This document shows, piece after piece, positions 34,126 to 42,112 of a stretch of DNA of 64,000 bases. Each line of letters begins with the position of its first letter. Within the stretch, counting starts at the first letter, position 1. Origin of the DNA: JANLTX01 sp049840835 (GTDB lineage: Bacteria; Armatimonadota; Armatimonadia; Armatimonadales; Armatimonadaceae); assembly GCA_049840835.1 (NCBI GenBank), contig JASGJG010000012.1, forward strand, positions 62,001 to 126,000, given 5' to 3'. The position numbers and the translations under genes are program-made. The notes under the pieces were generated by a model, which was not told the origin of the DNA, did no database searches, and worked only from the letters and a program-made list of their open reading frames with translations.

Positions 34126-35117
34126 CGGTCTCGCGCCACCACGTAGCGAGCCAGATCGGTAAGAGCGTCTTTATAGATGCTTTCGGGGAAGCGATTTAGC
34201 TCCGCTACGGCCTTCTCAGCGCGCTCGGTAGCCACACTCCGGGCGCGCTCGAAGCCGCCAAGCCGCTCCAGAGCTGTAGTGATCTCCTGAATCTCCCCAT
34301 CGGTAAGGTCCATGCCCTTACTCAGTAGCTCTGAGAGCCGGGTGCGCTCCGCCGGAGTGGCGCGCTCCATGGCATGAATCAGTGGCAGGGTAATACGTCC
34401 ATCACGCAGATCGGTGCCGAGCGGCTTACCGGTGCGAGCGGGATCCCCTAAAAAGTCTAAGAGGTCATCGGCAATCTGGAAGGCCATGCCTAAATGGTGC
34501 CCATAGGCACGGAATGCGGCGGCTTCGGTGGGATCCGCTCCCCCTAAAAGTCCACCTGCCTCGGCGCATCCGGCCAGGAAACGTGCGGTCTTGCGCTCTA
34601 TGACTTCCTCATAGGTAGCGAGCGTGGTGTCTAACTTGCCTGCCACGGCTGCCTGAAGGACTTCTCCTTCGGCCATACCGACAGTCACATCGGCAAAGAG
34701 ACGCACCAGCTGCAGGTTCTCATCATCACGGCAGAGGAGCTGTATGGACTTGGCAAGTAAGTAATCGCCCGTAAGGACCGTGATGCCATTACCCCATACC
34801 GAGTTGGCTGTTGGTCGCCCTCGGCGCTCGGGGGCTTCATCGACCACATCATCGTGCATCAGGGTCGCCATGTGGATCATTTCCACGGCGGCGGCAGCGG
34901 TATAGTCACGATCTGAGGGAGTGCCACGCTCCACGGTACGACTGGCAAGCACCGCCACAGCAGGGCGCAGACGCTTCCCCCCAGAGAGCAGGGTGTGCCC
35001 CGAGATATCACGCACTGCTCCAATCTCCGAGCGAGTCTCCGCTAAAAGGCGTTCTTCTACCTTGGCGAGGTCACTCTCGATACAGGCAAGCAGGTTATTG
35101 GCAGTCGCAGCGCTCAT
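34122..35117 (-). CDS. Polyprenyl diphosphate synthase (heptaprenyl/octaprenyl type)
   Basis: A 331-residue trans-prenyltransferase with both aspartate-rich motifs: MHDDVVDEAPERRGRPTAN (first DDxxD-type) and QIADDLLDFLGD (second), plus GGKRLRPAVAVLA near the N-terminus and GLPLGTDLRDGRITLPLI-type block (TGKPLGTDLRDGRITLPLIH). It elongates farnesyl-PP with isopentenyl-PP to make the menaquinone side chain. The start overlaps the stop of menG by four bases, so they form an operon for menaquinone synthesis. Chain length cannot be read reliably from the sequence. Confidence 0.92.
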   Translation of the reverse strand: MSAATANNLLACIESDLAKVEERLLAETRSEIGAVRDISGHTLLSGGKRLRPAVAVLASRTVERGTPSDRDYTAAAAVEMIHMATLMHDDVVDEAPERRGRPTANSVWGNGITVLTGDYLLAKSIQLLCRDDENLQLVRLFADVTVGMAEGEVLQAAVAGKLDTTLATYEEVIERKTARFLAGCAEAGGLLGGADPTEAAAFRAYGHHLGMAFQIADDLLDFLGDPARTGKPLGTDLRDGRITLPLIHAMERATPAERTRLSELLSKGMDLTDGEIQEITTALERLGGFERARSVATERAEKAVAELNRFPESIYKDALTDLARYVVARDR

Positions 35118-35878
35118 TTTCCGGACTCCATTCTACCGCCCGAAGCGTTTCCTGGCTTCGTGGCGGCGTGGATAGCGACCGTCCCCAGATTAAGGTCGGT
35201 CACGGTGACATCTACCAGCCCGGCATTTCGCATACGCTCCGCAAGCTTCTCACGGCTATCGAAGACACCGATAGAGGCAGGGAGATAGGCATAGGCAGCG
35301 CTCTTTCCGGCTACCAGCCCACCCAGAACGGGCATCAGTTTCTGGTAGATACCATAGCCCAAATTCACCAGCGGGTTCTTCGGTTGAGTGAACTCTAGAA
35401 TGATGACCCGCCCGCCGGGGCGAACGACACGCGCCATTTCCCGAATCCCTTTATCAATATCCGCTACGTTGCGAATACCAAAAGCCACCGTGGCCGCATG
35501 GAACGTATTGTCTTCGAAGGGAAGTGCCTCCGTATCGGCCCAGGTTAGAGTCAGGTTCTTCAAACCACGCTGGGTTAGTTTCGCCTGCCCCAGATCCAGC
35601 ATGCCTTCGGAGTAATCTGTACCTACGACTCGCCCCTGCTCCCCAACGCGGCGAGATAATTCAATGGCGAAGTCCCCGGTACCGGTGCAGACATCCAGTG
35701 CGCTATCCCCTGGAGTAATCAGCGCCTTATCGCCAGCTATACGTCGCCAGCGGTGATGAAGGCTTAGAGAGAGAAGGCCATTTAGCAGGTCGTAGCGAGG
35801 CGCAATCGCATCGAACATCGCACGCACATAACCGTGCTTCTCTTCCGGCGTCGGCAGTAGACTCGGGCGGGCTTCCAT
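35114..35878 (-). CDS. menG: Demethylmenaquinone methyltransferase (UbiE/MenG)
   Basis: A 254-residue class I methyltransferase with the UbiE signatures YDLLNGLLSLSLHHRWRR, LDVCTGTGDFAIELSR (SAM-binding glycine loop), GTDYSEGMLDLGQAKL and AFGIRNVADIDKGIREM. It adds the final methyl group to demethylmenaquinone, and to the ubiquinone precursor in bacteria that make it. Pairing with a polyprenyl diphosphate synthase suggests menaquinone as the quinone. The start ATG is at 35878, upstream of the tRNA-Lys on the opposite strand. Full length. Confidence 0.93.
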   Translation of the reverse strand: MEARPSLLPTPEEKHGYVRAMFDAIAPRYDLLNGLLSLSLHHRWRRIAGDKALITPGDSALDVCTGTGDFAIELSRRVGEQGRVVGTDYSEGMLDLGQAKLTQRGLKNLTLTWADTEALPFEDNTFHAATVAFGIRNVADIDKGIREMARVVRPGGRVIILEFTQPKNPLVNLGYGIYQKLMPVLGGLVAGKSAAYAYLPASIGVFDSREKLAERMRNAGLVDVTVTDLNLGTVAIHAATKPGNASGGRMESGK

Positions 35879-35950
35879 GGCTCAGACCTACTTTGTGATG
35901 GTTTTCACAAACTCATCTGGAGTATACCACACCTTTCCGTAGGTTCGGGG

Positions 35951-35979
35951 TTGCACCACAAAAAATCTTGTGGTATAAA
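35951..35979 (+). promoter_or_regulatory. Promoter of tRNA-Lys
   Basis: A TTGCAC -35 box (35951-35956) and a TATAAA -10 box (35974-35979) are separated by 17 bases and end 10 bases before the mature tRNA 5' end. The spacer holds a small inverted repeat, ACCACAA and TTGTGGT. Confidence 0.65.
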
Positions 35980-35989
35980 GCCAACTTGC

Positions 35990-36062
<73 letters not shown>

Positions 36063-36065
36063 TTT

Positions 36066-36106
36066 AGAGCGGTGAGTATCATTTACTGATAACACCGCTC
36101 TTTTTG
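36066..36106 (+). terminator. Rho-independent terminator after tRNA-Lys
   Basis: Nine-base perfect arms AGAGCGGTG and CACCGCTCT enclose an 18-base loop and are followed by TTTTTGGTTTTT. Confidence 0.85.
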
Positions 36107-36174
36107 GTTTTTACGCTTGACGCTGTTGATAACTGTTGCTACTCTGGTAGCGACAAGAAAGTAGTTCATGTCAT

Positions 36175-37182
36175 ATGGCGTTAGGTTACACCACTTCAAC
36201 CTGGTATGAGGCGTTCGAGGACTTCCTCATCTCCCTGGAGGCCCGCAACCGGGCAACCCGGACCGTATCCTTCTACCGAACCCAGCTCCGTCAGCTTATT
36301 CAGTGGGCGGTAGGACAAAAAATCCCGCTGGAGGAGTTCGGCAAGCGACATCTGGACCGCTACCTCGCGGAGCGACGACAGACCGTGAGCCGTACCACGC
36401 TACGTCATGACGCGGTATGCATGGTGGCGTTCGCCAAGTGGTGCTCCAAGAACGACTACCTGGACCGGAATCCCCTGGCGGAGTACGAGGTCAAGGCAGC
36501 TCCCCGCACTGCCAAGTACGTCCCAACTGAAGAGGAGGTCCGTACCCTCCTGAAGTCCCTGGATCTGTACTGGAACCCGGAGAATCATCCGGGAATGAAG
36601 AACATCCCAGTTACGCGCCGGTCAGTCCATCGGCACCGGAACCGGGCTATCATTCTGATGCTCCTGGATACCACCGCCCGCATAGGGGAGGTCGCCAACC
36701 TGAAGATAGACGACTATCGGTCAACGGAGATGCAGATATCCATCCGGGAGGCCAAAGGAAAACGCCCCCGCGTCATTCCCGTCAGCCCCGGCACGGTCGA
36801 AGCGGTCGCGAGCTGGTTGAAGATACGCGACCGCATGATGCAAAATGTTACCCCTGAAGAGGATGGGGGCTGGCTGTTTCTTTCCGAATACGGCACCCAA
36901 CTGGATACCCGATGCTTCAGCAAGGCGTTCAAGGCCATCCTGCGTTGGGCGGGCCTCAGTGACAAGATCACGCTGCATTCCCTCCGGCACTATAGCTTAA
37001 CGCGGCTTGCCAAGTTCAACAGGGTGGTTGCGCAGCAAATTGCGGGGCACAGGAATCCTCTTACAACAGATATCTACATCCACCTGGATGCGGATTACAC
37101 CAGGCAGGTACATGCCCAAGTTGGGGTAGTGGATACAATTCTCGAAAACCGGCGCATAGCTCGTCGTAAGCGTTTAACATAA
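36175..37182 (+). CDS. Tyrosine recombinase/integrase beside tRNA-Lys
   Basis: A 335-residue site-specific recombinase. The N-terminal SAM-like core-binding domain spans ~res 10-95 (YEAFEDFLISLEARNRATRTVSFYR). The catalytic domain holds TARIGEVANL (first Arg), HSLRHYSLTRLAKF (H-x-x-R box), AGHRNPLTTDIYIHLD (second His and the nucleophile Tyr). All catalytic residues are present, so it may be active. The gene follows a tRNA-Lys on the same strand, the classical arrangement of an integrative element. A TTGACG/17 bases/TACTCT pair at 36117-36145 is a possible promoter. No second copy of the tRNA 3' end was found by eye in the window, so the other border is unknown. Confidence 0.92.
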   Translation: MALGYTTSTWYEAFEDFLISLEARNRATRTVSFYRTQLRQLIQWAVGQKIPLEEFGKRHLDRYLAERRQTVSRTTLRHDAVCMVAFAKWCSKNDYLDRNPLAEYEVKAAPRTAKYVPTEEEVRTLLKSLDLYWNPENHPGMKNIPVTRRSVHRHRNRAIILMLLDTTARIGEVANLKIDDYRSTEMQISIREAKGKRPRVIPVSPGTVEAVASWLKIRDRMMQNVTPEEDGGWLFLSEYGTQLDTRCFSKAFKAILRWAGLSDKITLHSLRHYSLTRLAKFNRVVAQQIAGHRNPLTTDIYIHLDADYTRQVHAQVGVVDTILENRRIARRKRLT

Positions 37183-37237
37183 GCAACAGGTCTGGCTTTG
37201 TACTCAACTGTTGATTTGTTGATCCCATAGAGGCAAT

Positions 37238-37290
37238 GCCACTTGAAAGTTTGAACGTTTACCATTCGGGCGATTTAAGTTTCAAGTGGC
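37238..37290. repeat. Inverted repeat downstream of the integrase
   Basis: Eleven-base perfect arms GCCACTTGAAA (37238-37248) and TTTCAAGTGGC (37280-37290) are separated by 31 bases. No T-run follows. It may be a recombinase-related site or a terminator. Confidence 0.5.
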
Positions 37291-37374
37291 TATCTATGTG
37301 TGCAATGAGGACAAGGCAATAGATTGCGAATGCAACTATATAGGTCAGGAATTGTAGTGGTAGTGATCTTCTTC

Positions 37375-37549
37375 ATTTCAATCCTCAGCTTCTCCTAAGA
37401 GAAACAGCATCAATGAATCTGCATAGCTGTGACAATCCAGCTTGTGTGTTTCAATCCTCAGCTTTTCTTGCAACTCGAAAGTCGCCAAGGGACCACCGAA
37501 GACCCCGAAGCAGCTTCAATCCTCACCCGCTTCTAAGAGTGGGTGCAAC
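37375..37549. CRISPR. Degenerate CRISPR-like repeat remnant (three units)
   Basis: The block TTTCAATCCTCA (CTTCAATCCTCA in the last unit) occurs at 37376, 37449 and 37514, spaced 73 and 65 bases apart, the period of a repeat plus spacer. The last unit (37513-37549) extends as a full 37-mer ending in GGGTGCAAC with an internal dyad (ACCCGCTTCTAAGAGTGGGT). Read on the other strand it has the form GTTGCACCC...GAGGATTGAAGC, close to widespread type I/III repeats. The first two units share only the front and scattered tail bases (CTAAGAG in one, TGCAAC in another). No cas gene lies nearby, so this is a decayed array. Confidence 0.55.
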
Positions 37550-38123
37550 TCGCAATGGAAGTGCGGCACTCGTTGCGTATCAGATGTTTCACTCGAACTT
37601 AGATAACCCGGTTGGCGAAGTTGCTAACTTAAGCTATGTAGAAACCTTTCTTGTGGTCCCTATTCCCTACAAATCTTCTTCCTACATAAGCCCAGCTTGG
37701 AGGACTGCTTACGAATAAACCCCTTTTTAAGGCAGGGAAACCACAGTTTCTAAATGGATTCTCAGTTCGACTTTGTCCCTTTTGGATTGCCTCGGCTCAG
37801 ATGGTTGCGATAGCAATCAGCAGAGATTCATAGAGGTTTCTCGATGTCGGCTTTTCGGGGGACATTCAAAACCCTCCCATCGAACTAGGCTTACCTCAGT
37901 GGCATCGCTCACTAGAAGGGACAAAGTTTAGCTTATAGAGTGGCCTGGTCAGTTTCTGTGACATTCACGCAAGAATTCTACACTGTCCTTTAGTATAGTT
38001 GCATTGTCAGAAGTTGCCATGGTAGGATGCAGAAGCCTCACCATGGTGGGAAAAAATCTACACAATTCTAGCCTTCGCGCCACTGCGGGGGAAGTCCCCG
38101 GCTACTACCCAAGCAACAAAAAA
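37550..38123. other. Region without a supported gene
   Basis: Reading frames here are short and without ribosome sites. A 12-base inverted repeat, ACTTTGTCCCTT at 37770-37781 and AAGGGACAAAGT at 37916-37927, is the only clear structure. It resembles ends of a small decayed element, but no target-site duplication is visible. Confidence 0.4.
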
Positions 38124-38152
38124 CCCCTAGAGATTGTTGAGTTCTCTAAGGG
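38124..38152 (-). terminator. Rho-independent terminator on the minus strand
   Basis: Arms CCCCTAGAGA and TCTCTAAGGG pair with one mismatch around nine bases. On the minus strand the stem is followed by TTTTTTGTTG. It ends the transcript of the small gene at 38187-38498. Confidence 0.75.
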
Positions 38153-38186
38153 CATGAGGCTTCAAAGTGAAGAGCAGGGCCGATGG

Positions 38187-38498
38187 TTAGAGCAGGAGCT
38201 CTAGTTTGCGGACTATTTCGCCCATTCGGACAATGGCGTCTCGATCTTGCTCATGAAGCTGTTGTAAGCATTTCAATGCCTGATTCCTCGTCAACGGCGC
38301 CTGCTCTGCCCTAATGTCCCCGATGCCGCCTTCGGGCTTTAGTTTGGCGCTTAGCCGTGTTAACAATTCGCACAGTAAAGGTTTTGCCACATGGGGCAGG
38401 CAGGGATTGATGTGGATACAATGGAGCACATGAACCACCATAATGGCCACGTCAACTGCCGTAACTCCGTTATGGATGTGATATACGACTTGCTGCAT
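38187..38498 (-). CDS. Small protein of unknown function
   Basis: A 103-residue protein. I chose the ATG at 38496-38498 because GGAGG lies eight bases upstream; the open frame extends further but without a ribosome site. The N-terminal half has a His-rich hydrophobic stretch (VVYHIHNGVTAVDVAIMVVHVLHCIHINPCL) that resembles a helix pair, and the C-terminal half is helical and charged (LKCLQQLHEQDRDAIVRMGEIVRKLELLL). A clear terminator 35 bases after the stop supports a real transcription unit. I do not recognise the family. It lies in the accessory region between the CRISPR-like remnant and the GntR-like regulator. Confidence 0.5.
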   Translation of the reverse strand: MQQVVYHIHNGVTAVDVAIMVVHVLHCIHINPCLPHVAKPLLCELLTRLSAKLKPEGGIGDIRAEQAPLTRNQALKCLQQLHEQDRDAIVRMGEIVRKLELLL

Positions 38499-38586
38499 GT
38501 GAAGCGCCTCCGAAGTCAAGCTTCGCTGGCCTCCCAAGCATGCAGCACCCGCTCGTCGTTGTGTCTTAGACATAACTACGGACCTT

Positions 38587-38649
38587 TCTCTCTTAGAGAG
38601 GGAGAGGGAAACCTTCTCTTAGAGAGCCTAGGAACTGACTAAGAGAAGG
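38587..38649. repeat. Cluster of TCTCTTAGAGA-type dyads
   Basis: CTCTCTTAGAGAG is found at 38589-38600 and TTCTCTTAGAGAG at 38614-38626. The latter also takes part in a perfect 11-base inverted repeat, CCTTCTCTTAG (38612-38622) with CTAAGAGAAGG (38639-38649). The cluster lies upstream of the small minus-strand gene and could hold operator sites. Confidence 0.5.
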
Positions 38650-38681
38650 ATCGAATGACGCGCTAGCGTTAGAATTCAAAC

Positions 38682-38710
38682 GCCCCACCCACCTGCGGTG
38701 GGGCTTTTCT
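38682..38710 (+). terminator. Rho-independent terminator, plus strand
   Basis: Arms GCCCCACC and GGTGGGGC enclose seven bases and are followed by TTTTCTTT. No annotated plus-strand gene ends just before it, so it may belong to a small unrecognised transcript that includes the TCTCTTAGAGA dyads. The ~250 bases that follow, up to the GntR-like gene, hold no gene. Confidence 0.7.
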
Positions 38711-38958
38711 TTGGCGGATCACGAATTCGCTTCGTCTTCATAATGCCCTATCCCTCCAGTGGGTGAGGCTAAGCCATAAGGCTTAAAGAGTTTGCTCACG
38801 ACCCGCAGGGCAAAACTCAGTGAAGCAATACAGACCGCAGGTCTTCTAGGCGGGTCTTGTAGTTGGGCAGACCTGGGCTAACGGATAAGTGGATTATAGG
38901 TTAACTAAACTAAAGCCGCAAGTTTGGTTAACTGTTAGCATACTGAGCGAACAGAAGT

Positions 38959-39780
38959 TTACTCGATTCCACGATCTACCGCAGTTATTATCTGGCGGAG
39001 CATTTTGTTTACTTCTTCACGAGTTTTAGGGACCACATGAGAAGCTAAGTGTGAGGATAACGGGTAAAAGCCAAGTATGTCAGACTCATCAGCATTCATT
39101 CCCCATCGCTTCCCACCTCGAATAATATGACGTCCAAGCGCAAGCGTAGCCAGCTCTTCATCACAATTCTCTATATGCTTAAGAATAATCCCATGCTCAT
39201 TGATAATCCGTTCACCCTCATCACTCGTGGTTACCATGCTGTATCCACCCAAAAAAATTTTCCTGTGAATCGGTCGAAGAAGTGCAGCGACATTAGTTAA
39301 TCCTGCTTGCGTTGCAATTGTGCTGTGAAAATTACTATCAGCGATAAGAAATTTGGCAACATCAACGGACTCCTCGAGTCTCATTACTTCTAGAATGGCT
39401 GAAAGGGGATATAAAAGGCTATTTTTTTCTTCTTGAGTCGAATAGGACAATTTTTGCACTAAAGCCTTAATTGAAATCTTTTCTAGTAAGTAACGAATCA
39501 TGACTATTTCTAATTTCTCGCTGTCATTGAACTTATAAATGCGGCGACGTCTATTCTCCAAGATAATCAGGCCTTCTGACGTCAGGGATTCTAGGGCCCC
39601 TCTAAGTAACGTCAAGGACGGTTTAGGCCATTTGTTATTCGTGAAAAACGTCTCAATCTGTGTTTCCGAAATACGTTCACCAGGTGCTAACTTACCCGAC
39701 AACATAATAATTTCAAGTCGGGCTTGGATATTTTTCCGTTCAACCATTGGGTCAGGATCAACATTGCCTAAGTCGCGCAT
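38959..39780 (-). CDS. GntR/FCD-type transcriptional regulator-like protein
   Basis: The 273-residue protein has an N-terminal winged helix (ERKNIQARLEIIMLSGKLAPGERISETQIETFF, then TLLRGALESLTSEGLIILENRRR), the classical GntR pattern. The C-terminal helical domain (IVMIRYLLEKISIKALV ... DSNFHSTIATQAGLTNVAAL ... HGIILKHIENCDEELATLALGRHI) resembles FCD ligand-binding domains, with the D-x-x-F-H and H-x-x-I/L positions kept. Base composition is more AT-rich than the core genes, a sign of transfer. Its targets are unknown; nearby genes are mobile-element cargo. Confidence 0.8.
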   Translation of the reverse strand: MRDLGNVDPDPMVERKNIQARLEIIMLSGKLAPGERISETQIETFFTNNKWPKPSLTLLRGALESLTSEGLIILENRRRRIYKFNDSEKLEIVMIRYLLEKISIKALVQKLSYSTQEEKNSLLYPLSAILEVMRLEESVDVAKFLIADSNFHSTIATQAGLTNVAALLRPIHRKIFLGGYSMVTTSDEGERIINEHGIILKHIENCDEELATLALGRHIIRGGKRWGMNADESDILGFYPLSSHLASHVVPKTREEVNKMLRQIITAVDRGIE

Positions 39781-39916
39781 GGTCTTTGTTACACTCCACC
39801 AGGCTATCAGCCTGCAGCATTAGCAGATGGTCAACCATTGTACCCCAAATTGGTAACCAAATAGCGTCTGTGAATCCAGGCGACCTTGTGTAAGTCTGGA
39901 TAATCACACCTCGCAT

Positions 39917-39947
39917 GCGGGAGCGAAAGGGTTAATGTCGCTCCCGC
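39917..39947. repeat. GC-rich hairpin
   Basis: Ten-base perfect arms GCGGGAGCGA and TCGCTCCCGC enclose 11 bases. There is no T-run on either side. It lies downstream of the replication-like cassette and could be a terminator without U-tract or an origin structure. Confidence 0.5.
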
Positions 39948-39999
39948 CTTGGCCCCAGTAACTGAGCGCCACGATGAGGAAGGCTTACTGGATTCAATC

Positions 40000-40308
40000 T
40001 CATTTCCTCTCCCTGTAGTTCGCACCAATTGAGCTTTTGGCAACAAGCATATACCTTCTGCTTGGCGGCCTAATATGCGCTAGGTTTCGGCGGATCAGTA
40101 GCTTGCGTTCTTGAAGCGAGATAGTAGCGCCCGATTCTGGATGCTCCCACCACTCCGGCAGGGCAACGGTCTCTGCCGCTCTATCTGTCCAATTTTCAGA
40201 GTTAAGAATTCTTTTGTTTCGGGTTTCTTTTGTAGTGCCCGGCCAACCGTTACCGATGAACGGGCTTGCCTTCCGAAGTTCGTATTGCCTGCGGGAGAGC
40301 CTGCTCAT
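40000..40308 (-). CDS. Small basic protein in the replication-like cassette
   Basis: A 102-residue, Arg/Lys-rich product (MSRLSRRQYELRKASPF ..., LQERKLLIRRNLAHIRPPSRRYML) with no recognisable domain. Its ATG overlaps the TGA of the winged-helix gene in an ATGA junction, so it is translationally coupled, which is the main support for a real gene. There are no hydrophobic helices and no cysteines. A DNA-binding or structural role in the mobile cassette is possible, but there is no direct evidence. Confidence 0.42.
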   Translation of the reverse strand: MSRLSRRQYELRKASPFIGNGWPGTTKETRNKRILNSENWTDRAAETVALPEWWEHPESGATISLQERKLLIRRNLAHIRPPSRRYMLVAKSSIGANYRERK

Positions 40309-40643
40309 ACGGTGAGCCGATAGTAAAGCCTGTCCCGGTTATCCCTGCGGCTCTGCGGAGTAAAGAGAGGATTACCTGCCCGGCCCTCCACGACCAACAA
40401 GCCGCGCTCGACCAAAGAAGCTACAGCGCGGGTAATGGAGTCGCGGCTCTTGCCCGTCTTCTCTCGGAACTGACTCTGGGTGATCCAGTCCCGTCGTTTC
40501 CTGCCACCTTCCTCAGCCCATCCCAGGGTCTGGCGCATCACGATAAGGAGCACCCTCAGCTCCGCGTCCGTAAGCGCGGGCATGATCTTGTCTATATAGA
40601 CCGTGGGCACGGGTACAAATCCGGCTTTTGGAAACTCACTCAT
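40305..40643 (-). CDS. Phage-replication-protein-O-like winged-helix protein
   Basis: A 112-residue protein with the pattern FVPVPTVYIDKIMPALTDAELRVLLIVMRQTLGW, followed by ITQSQFREKTGKSRDSITRAVASLVERGLLVV. This is the winged helix found in phage/plasmid replication proteins (lambda O N-terminal-like), which bind origin repeats. The FxPxP ... LT..E.RVLL ... TLGW layout is characteristic. The start overlaps the preceding 266-residue gene by eight bases, so they are coupled. Together with the Rep-like gene upstream it suggests an integrated or autonomous replicon module. Confidence 0.75.
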   Translation of the reverse strand: MSEFPKAGFVPVPTVYIDKIMPALTDAELRVLLIVMRQTLGWAEEGGRKRRDWITQSQFREKTGKSRDSITRAVASLVERGLLVVEGRAGNPLFTPQSRRDNRDRLYYRLTV

Positions 40644-41436
40644 GGGCGCCCTCTAGCGGCAGTGCCCTGGTTCCTCGCGGCGGGCCGTAGTTGTCCTTAA
40701 TGGCGGCTACCAGGTAGCGCGCCGGATTCTTGGCCTCCCGCAAAGGAAGCCACTCCAGTTGGCGCTGGCAGGCTGCGGCTCCGTATTCCTCCAACATGGA
40801 ATCCACCGTCTCGCGCGGCAAACCAGCGTCTCGCAGACCGCGCCACAGGCGCGCCTCAGGAGTGTCCGCAGTCTCCTCAGGCCGAACGCCGAGTTGCTCG
40901 CGGACTATTTGCTCCACCACCTCTAGAGGCTGGTTATAGCGCTCTCGGCTCGCCTGGATTACGGCTTCCCGCCCTGCCCTAATGGGAAGGGCTGCCTCCT
41001 CCCTCGGATTGAGGTCAATAGTTGCGGGGAGATGGGCGTGTCCTAGCACGGTCGCAGACAGAGTGTAACGCTCTCCCCCTTCCGGCAAAGGAACACTACG
41101 CAGAAGAGGCTCCCCCTGCCAGAAGGGCTTGAGGAGCGGAGCAAGCCGCTTTCTTAGTTCCCCCAAAGCGATGCCCAGCGCCGGGGCTAACTCTTCGACC
41201 ATGGCGGTCAGAGTGCCGTTCGGGGTAACGAAGGTAAGCATCGCCAGCAGCAGTTTCGCCTGGCCATCCGTTAGCTGGGCTAGAAGCCCCGATGTTCTGA
41301 GGCAGGGGTTAACCAGGACATAGGCGGCAGGCCGAAGGTCACCACGCTCCCTATCGTGGAGAACCATGCGCGTTTCCAGATGGAAGGGCTGCTTCGCATG
41401 GGCAGGGGCCGCTTCCGGGAAAGGGTATGTTGGCAT
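40636..41436 (-). CDS. Replication-initiator-like protein of a mobile element
   Basis: A 266-residue protein. The middle region (LTDGQAKLLLAMLTFVTPNG ... ELAPALGIALGELRKRLAPLL) reads as a winged helix of the type seen in replication initiators. The C-terminus (LWRGLRDAGLPRETVDSMLEEYGAAACQRQLEWLPLREAKNPARYLVAAIKDNY) matches the helical tail common in plasmid Rep and phage-island proteins, in which A-x-Y-L-V-A-A-I is a hallmark. No primase or helicase motif is visible. It is in a four-gene minus-strand run with an XRE regulator and an Mrr-like nuclease. The family assignment is by pattern only. Confidence 0.6.
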   Translation of the reverse strand: MPTYPFPEAAPAHAKQPFHLETRMVLHDRERGDLRPAAYVLVNPCLRTSGLLAQLTDGQAKLLLAMLTFVTPNGTLTAMVEELAPALGIALGELRKRLAPLLKPFWQGEPLLRSVPLPEGGERYTLSATVLGHAHLPATIDLNPREEAALPIRAGREAVIQASRERYNQPLEVVEQIVREQLGVRPEETADTPEARLWRGLRDAGLPRETVDSMLEEYGAAACQRQLEWLPLREAKNPARYLVAAIKDNYGPPRGTRALPLEGAHE

Positions 41437-41460
41437 AGGTAGACGAGTTAATGGATTCGG

Positions 41461-42102
41461 CTAGAACAGGTCCATGGATATCGAGGGGAGGTGCCCAGGC
41501 TTCCTGAAACGACGGTTCCTGTCTCTAGCGATAGGTGTCACTTCGACGCGCAACCGCAGTCCTTCCCTGCCTGGAGAATTGGCCCTACTGTTGCCTTCCG
41601 ACTCTTCGATGAGCCGGGTGAACAGCACCTCGTCCAGGCTCTCGTCCTCACCTACTCCTAGGCTATGCAAGATCAGCAGGTCCAGAAGCATCTCGCCATC
41701 GATCACTCGGACCGGCGCCACTACGTCACCTTCCAGCTCCATAGCGCTCTGTAGGACGGAGGATACCGGACCTGTCGTGACCATAAGGGCTTCGCTTGCC
41801 CGGTGGCGCAGGGCGACCCCGCGCAGTTCGTCGATATGGCGCTGGAAGACTCGAGAATCTTTGTCGAACTGCTTGACCTGCACTACGATGCCGCGTGCTG
41901 TCAGGCTTCCCGGCAGGCTCGCCAGCAGGTCCACCCCACCGTTTCTGTTGTGACCTTTCCAGTTAGTGCGCCCCGCTGGAGTGACCTGTTCATACCCTAG
42001 GCGTATCAATAAAAGCCCTACCAATCGGACGTAGGCATCGAAGGGCAGCTTCAGTAGTCGCTCATGCAGCCGATCCGTCAGCGGCGCTTGGGTACTGGAC
42101 AT
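41461..42102 (-). CDS. Mrr-like restriction endonuclease domain protein
   Basis: From the ATG at 42102 the product is 213 residues. It contains the Mrr_cat (PD-(D/E)xK-fold) pattern: YVRLVGLLLIRLGYEQV, then GGVDLLASLPG with the catalytic Asp, IVVQVKQFDKDSR as the Q-x-K core, and IDELRGVALRHRASEALMVTTGPVS. This set is typical of type IV restriction enzymes that cut modified DNA. The open frame continues to 42360, but that part overlaps the XRE gene. The start lies 11 bases after the XRE stop. The C-terminal tail is basic (ARDRNRRFRKPG). Defence against modified phage DNA or a mobile-element nuclease role are both possible. Confidence 0.8.
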   Translation of the reverse strand: MSSTQAPLTDRLHERLLKLPFDAYVRLVGLLLIRLGYEQVTPAGRTNWKGHNRNGGVDLLASLPGSLTARGIVVQVKQFDKDSRVFQRHIDELRGVALRHRASEALMVTTGPVSSVLQSAMELEGDVVAPVRVIDGEMLLDLLILHSLGVGEDESLDEVLFTRLIEESEGNSRANSPGREGLRLRVEVTPIARDRNRRFRKPGHLPSISMDLF

Positions 42103-42112
42103 GCTTGGATAA

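Noticed and set aside
37375..37549. An active CRISPR array
   Set aside because: Only three repeats, two of them heavily decayed, and no cas gene within the window.
37413..37718. A 101-codon plus-strand gene
   Set aside because: It crosses the CRISPR-like repeats and has no ribosome site or known motif.
37770..37927. Inverted repeat as the ends of a MITE
   Set aside because: Arms are only 12 bases, 134 bases apart, with no target-site duplication.
38004..38204. A 66-codon plus-strand gene
   Set aside because: It runs across a minus-strand terminator and overlaps the stop of the better supported minus-strand gene.
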